Shown here: positions 6,645-8,118 of the stretch, in pieces
How the letters are laid out: every line of letters starts with the position of its first letter
How positions within the stretch are numbered: position 1 is the stretch's first letter
Assembly: GCA_003561145.1 (NCBI GenBank)
Contig: PWXL01000033.1
Coordinates: 1 to 8,118 of the forward strand
Length of the DNA stretch: 8,118 nucleotides
Source: Candidatus Atribacteria bacterium
GTDB lineage: Bacteria; Atribacterota; Atribacteria; Atribacterales; Atribacteraceae
Direction of reading: 5' to 3'
Notes under the pieces: generated by a model
What the model was told of the DNA's origin: nothing
The model's database searches: none
What the model saw: only the letters and a program-made list of their open reading frames with translations
Made by a program: the position numbers and the translations under genes

Positions 6645-7509
6645 TGCGCTTGCTCCTTTCGGTTTCAAGAATACGTAAATGATTGCGGACCGACTGCTCG
6701 ATCCGTTCCAGCCGTTCCTGGACTTCCCGGGCGCTCCGGGAAGCTGCCAGAAGATACAGTATGTTGATGATCGCCACCTGGGGAATGATCGAGTTGGACT
6801 GGGCGATATGCCCCCTCCCTTCGTAACAGGCGGTGAGGAGCACCAGCCGGGCGGTATCGGCCAGAGGAGAAGCACGGTAGTTGGTGATCCCAACTGTCAC
6901 TGCCCCGTTTTCCCCGGCAATCTCCAGGGCTTCGACCACCGACCGGGTCCGCCCGGTGTGGGAAATGCCCACCATCACCTGGCCGGGCTGGGCGTGGCCG
7001 GCCCCCACCAGCATGGCATAGGGGTCGCAAACGGCCTGGGACCGGTACCCCAGGTGGGTGAACAACTGGCTTCCCAGCATGGCCACCCCTCCCGAGCCCC
7101 CCATACCCAGAAAGGAAATGGCGCCACAGTGGACGATTTCCCCAACGGTCTGTCTGACCAGGTTGAAGTCGATAGTCTGCTCGGTATCCTGCAGGTTCAT
7201 CACGGCTTCCGCGAAGACTTTCCGGATTACCAGGTCTGGTTCGTCGTTGGGGAGGAACAGGGGAAGCGGGGCAACCGTTTCCTCCCGTAAATCTCGGGAA
7301 AGGCTCATTTTCAGGTGCTGAAAGCTCTCAAAGCCCAGCTTTTTGCAGAAACGGGATATGGATGCCACCGATGTATCGGCCCGCCTGGCTATTTCGTCGA
7401 TCGAGGCATTCAGGTCTTCGAACGACAGGCCCAGGAAGAACTCTGCGATACGTCGTTGACCAGGATTCAACCCAGGATATGCCTGTTTTATTCGTAACAG
7501 TGTGGACAT
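6628..7509 (-). CDS. RpiR-family transcriptional regulator (HTH plus SIS domain)
   Basis: A 293-residue cytoplasmic regulator. Residues 1-77 form the RpiR N-terminal DNA-binding domain, with the helix-turn-helix at about 36-56 and the typical SVASISRFCKKLGFESFQHLK segment. Residues about 127-257 form a SIS phosphosugar-binding domain with GMGGSG (135-140) and the signature GISHTGRT (181-188), whose Ser/Thr residues bind phosphate. Members sense phosphosugars and control nearby catabolic genes. The ATG at 7509 is preceded by TTTTGTT with no ribosome binding site. A good promoter (7516-7545) places the transcription start on this ATG, so a leaderless message is likely. It is the first gene of a unit with the RuBisCO-like gene and is divergent from the kinase, so it probably autoregulates and controls both. 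The length is normal and all motifs are intact. Confidence 0.93.
   Translation of the reverse strand: MSTLLRIKQAYPGLNPGQRRIAEFFLGLSFEDLNASIDEIARRADTSVASISRFCKKLGFESFQHLKMSLSRDLREETVAPLPLFLPNDEPDLVIRKVFAEAVMNLQDTEQTIDFNLVRQTVGEIVHCGAISFLGMGGSGGVAMLGSQLFTHLGYRSQAVCDPYAMLVGAGHAQPGQVMVGISHTGRTRSVVEALEIAGENGAVTVGITNYRASPLADTARLVLLTACYEGRGHIAQSNSIIPQVAIINILYLLAASRSAREVQERLERIEQSVRNHLRILETERSKRNGTGT
6653..6659 (-). promoter_or_regulatory. Ribosome binding site of the RuBisCO-like gene, inside the regulator gene
   Basis: The minus strand reads AAAGGAG, 8 bases before the ATG at 6644. It lies within the last codons of the RpiR gene. It fixes the start at 6644 and excludes the open frame extending upstream to 6893, which would only overlap the regulator more deeply. 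Confidence 0.85.
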
Positions 7510-7515
7510 AACAAA

Positions 7516-7545
7516 AGTATATGAAAATTATTTTTAGTGTGTCAA
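7516..7545 (-). promoter_or_regulatory. Promoter of the RpiR regulator, giving a leaderless transcript
   Basis: On the minus strand a perfect TTGACA (7545-7540) is followed by 18 bases and TATACT (7521-7516), five of six to the -10 consensus. Six bases (TTTGTT) separate the -10 box from the ATG at 7509, so the usual start point, seven bases past the -10, is the A of the ATG. This explains the absence of a ribosome binding site. Confidence 0.7.
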
Positions 7546-7556
7546 GATTTTATGCG

Positions 7557-7573
7557 AAATATTGAAAATATTT
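7557..7573. promoter_or_regulatory. 17-base palindrome, candidate operator in the divergent region
   Basis: AAATATT-GAA-AATATTT is a perfect 7-3-7 inverted repeat. It lies 11 bases upstream of the regulator's -35 box and 30 bases upstream of the kinase -35 box. Position and symmetry suit a dimeric RpiR protein, but A/T-rich palindromes can occur by chance in such sequence. Confidence 0.4.
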
Positions 7574-7592
7574 TACAATACATACTGCAATC

Positions 7593-7608
7593 GTCAAAAC
7601 TACTTGAC
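7593..7608. promoter_or_regulatory. Inverted repeat over the kinase -35 box, candidate operator
   Basis: GTCAA-N6-TTGAC covers the kinase promoter -35 element. The same GTCAA word recurs at 7541-7545, over the regulator's -35 box. A regulator bound here would block the kinase promoter. The half-sites partly coincide with the -35 consensus, so their similarity may be forced by promoter function. Confidence 0.35.
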
Positions 7609-7632
7609 AGCAGAATAAGGGTTTTCTACTCT
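7604..7632 (+). promoter_or_regulatory. Probable promoter of the FGGY kinase
   Basis: TTGACA (7604-7609), a 17-base spacer and TACTCT (7627-7632). The -35 is perfect; the -10 matches only three of six, but these include the two most conserved first bases and the final T. Transcription would start near 7639, about 19 bases before the ATG. A weak -10 is compatible with an activated or tightly regulated promoter. Confidence 0.55.
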
Positions 7633-7643
7633 AATAAAAAATG

Positions 7644-7653
7644 AGGAAAGGGG
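7644..7653 (+). promoter_or_regulatory. Ribosome binding site of the FGGY kinase
   Basis: AGGAAAGGGG lies 4 bases before the ATG at 7658. The ATG at 7641 is in another frame and is not the start. Confidence 0.7.
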
Positions 7654-7657
7654 TGCC

Positions 7658-8118
7658 ATGGCTACCCACAATGCCCTGGTGTTCGACCTGGGAGCAAGCC
7701 ACGGCCGGACCATGCTGGGCCGGTTCAATGGCCGCAGTTTCACCCTTGAGGAAATCTATCGATTCGACAATATCCCGGTAGAAGCGGCCGGTACCCTTTA
7801 CTGGGATGCCCTGCGTCTCTTCCACGACCTGCAAGACGGCATCCGCAAGGGCTTTCAGAGCGCATCGTCCATTCACTCCCTTGGGATCGATACCTGGGGG
7901 GTAGATTTCGCTTTCCTGGACCGGAACGGAAAACTCCTGGCTAACCCTGTTCATTACAGGGACCAGCGAAGGCACGAGGTAGCCCGCGAGCTGTTCGACC
8001 TGGTTCCCCCTGACGAGCTGTTTTTCCAGACCGGAAATTTTCTGCTTTCCATTATGAGTGTTTTCCAGCTGTATGCCTATTATAAAGACCAGTCCCCTGA
8101 GCACAAAGAGGGGAGTAC
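7658..8118 (+). CDS. FGGY-family carbohydrate kinase, rhamnulokinase-like, 5' part only
   Basis: The first 153 codons of a kinase that normally has about 480-500 residues; the window ends inside it. These enzymes transfer the gamma-phosphate of ATP to a sugar in the cytoplasm. Visible landmarks are the N-terminal ATP phosphate-binding loop FDLGASHGRTML (9-20), TLYWDALRLF (46-55), the substrate-side motif GIDTWGVDFAFLDRNGKLL (76-94) and NPVHYRDQRR (96-105). The order and wording closely match L-rhamnulokinase (RhaB: DLGASSGR, GIDTWGVDF, YRDSRT), which makes a ketose 1-phosphate. The real substrate could be another ketose or deoxyketose, because FGGY specificity lies largely in parts not seen here. 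The ATG at 7658 has AGGAAAGGGG close upstream. It is transcribed away from the RpiR and RuBisCO-like genes and shares a control region with them, suggesting common induction and a shared pathway. Confidence 0.9.
   Translation, partial: MATHNALVFDLGASHGRTMLGRFNGRSFTLEEIYRFDNIPVEAAGTLYWDALRLFHDLQDGIRKGFQSASSIHSLGIDTWGVDFAFLDRNGKLLANPVHYRDQRRHEVARELFDLVPPDELFFQTGNFLLSIMSVFQLYAYYKDQSPEHKEGS

Noticed and set aside
6645..6893. Upstream extension of the RuBisCO-like frame to a 530-residue protein
   Set aside because: The extra 83 residues are the regulator gene read in another frame; the ribosome binding site at 6653-6659 and the family N-terminus both fix the start at 6644.
7631..8104. 157-codon minus-strand frame opposite the kinase
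   Set aside because: It is antisense to a clearly recognisable FGGY kinase and shows no protein-family features.

Overview
The window is from a bacterial chromosome or contig. Evidence for a bacterium is strong AAGGAGG-type ribosome binding sites, sigma-70-like promoters and bacterial carbohydrate-uptake and kinase families. The binding protein has a plain Sec signal peptide with no lipobox cysteine, which fits a diderm (outer-membraned) organism better than a typical Gram-positive. I cannot name a genus. There are no rRNA or tRNA genes, no CRISPR array and no insertion sequence that I can see.

Layout, from right to left. At 7658-8118 (+) lies the 5' part of an FGGY-family sugar kinase most like rhamnulokinase, cut by the window edge. 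It diverges from a minus-strand block that starts with an RpiR-type (HTH plus SIS domain) regulator at 6628-7509. The regulator overlaps by 17 bases a RuBisCO-like protein at 5301-6644. The 148-base divergent control region (7510-7657) holds a promoter for each direction and two inverted repeats that could be operators. The regulator's promoter is placed so that its mRNA would begin at the ATG itself (leaderless).

Next on the minus strand is an ABC importer operon with its own TTGGAA-N17-TATAAT promoter: family 1 solute-binding protein (3740-5107), MalF-like permease (2746-3639) and MalG-like permease (1910-2740). An 11-bp inverted repeat separates the binding protein from the first permease. 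No ATPase gene is present. After a 265-base gap containing hairpins, two more minus-strand genes follow: a secreted serine beta-lactamase-like hydrolase (439-1644) and a small four-helix membrane protein (27-398).

Likely joint working (inference): the importer brings in a sugar or sugar derivative, the kinase phosphorylates a ketose (probably at C1, as in rhamnulokinase), and the RuBisCO-like protein acts on the resulting phosphorylated ketose or a later intermediate. The SIS-domain regulator would sense a phosphosugar. The RuBisCO-like protein keeps the carbamylated-lysine/metal site but lacks the loop 6 lysine and other residues needed for CO2 fixation, so its reaction is unknown and probably belongs to an uncharacterised carbon-salvage route. 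The serine hydrolase and membrane protein may be an unrelated unit.
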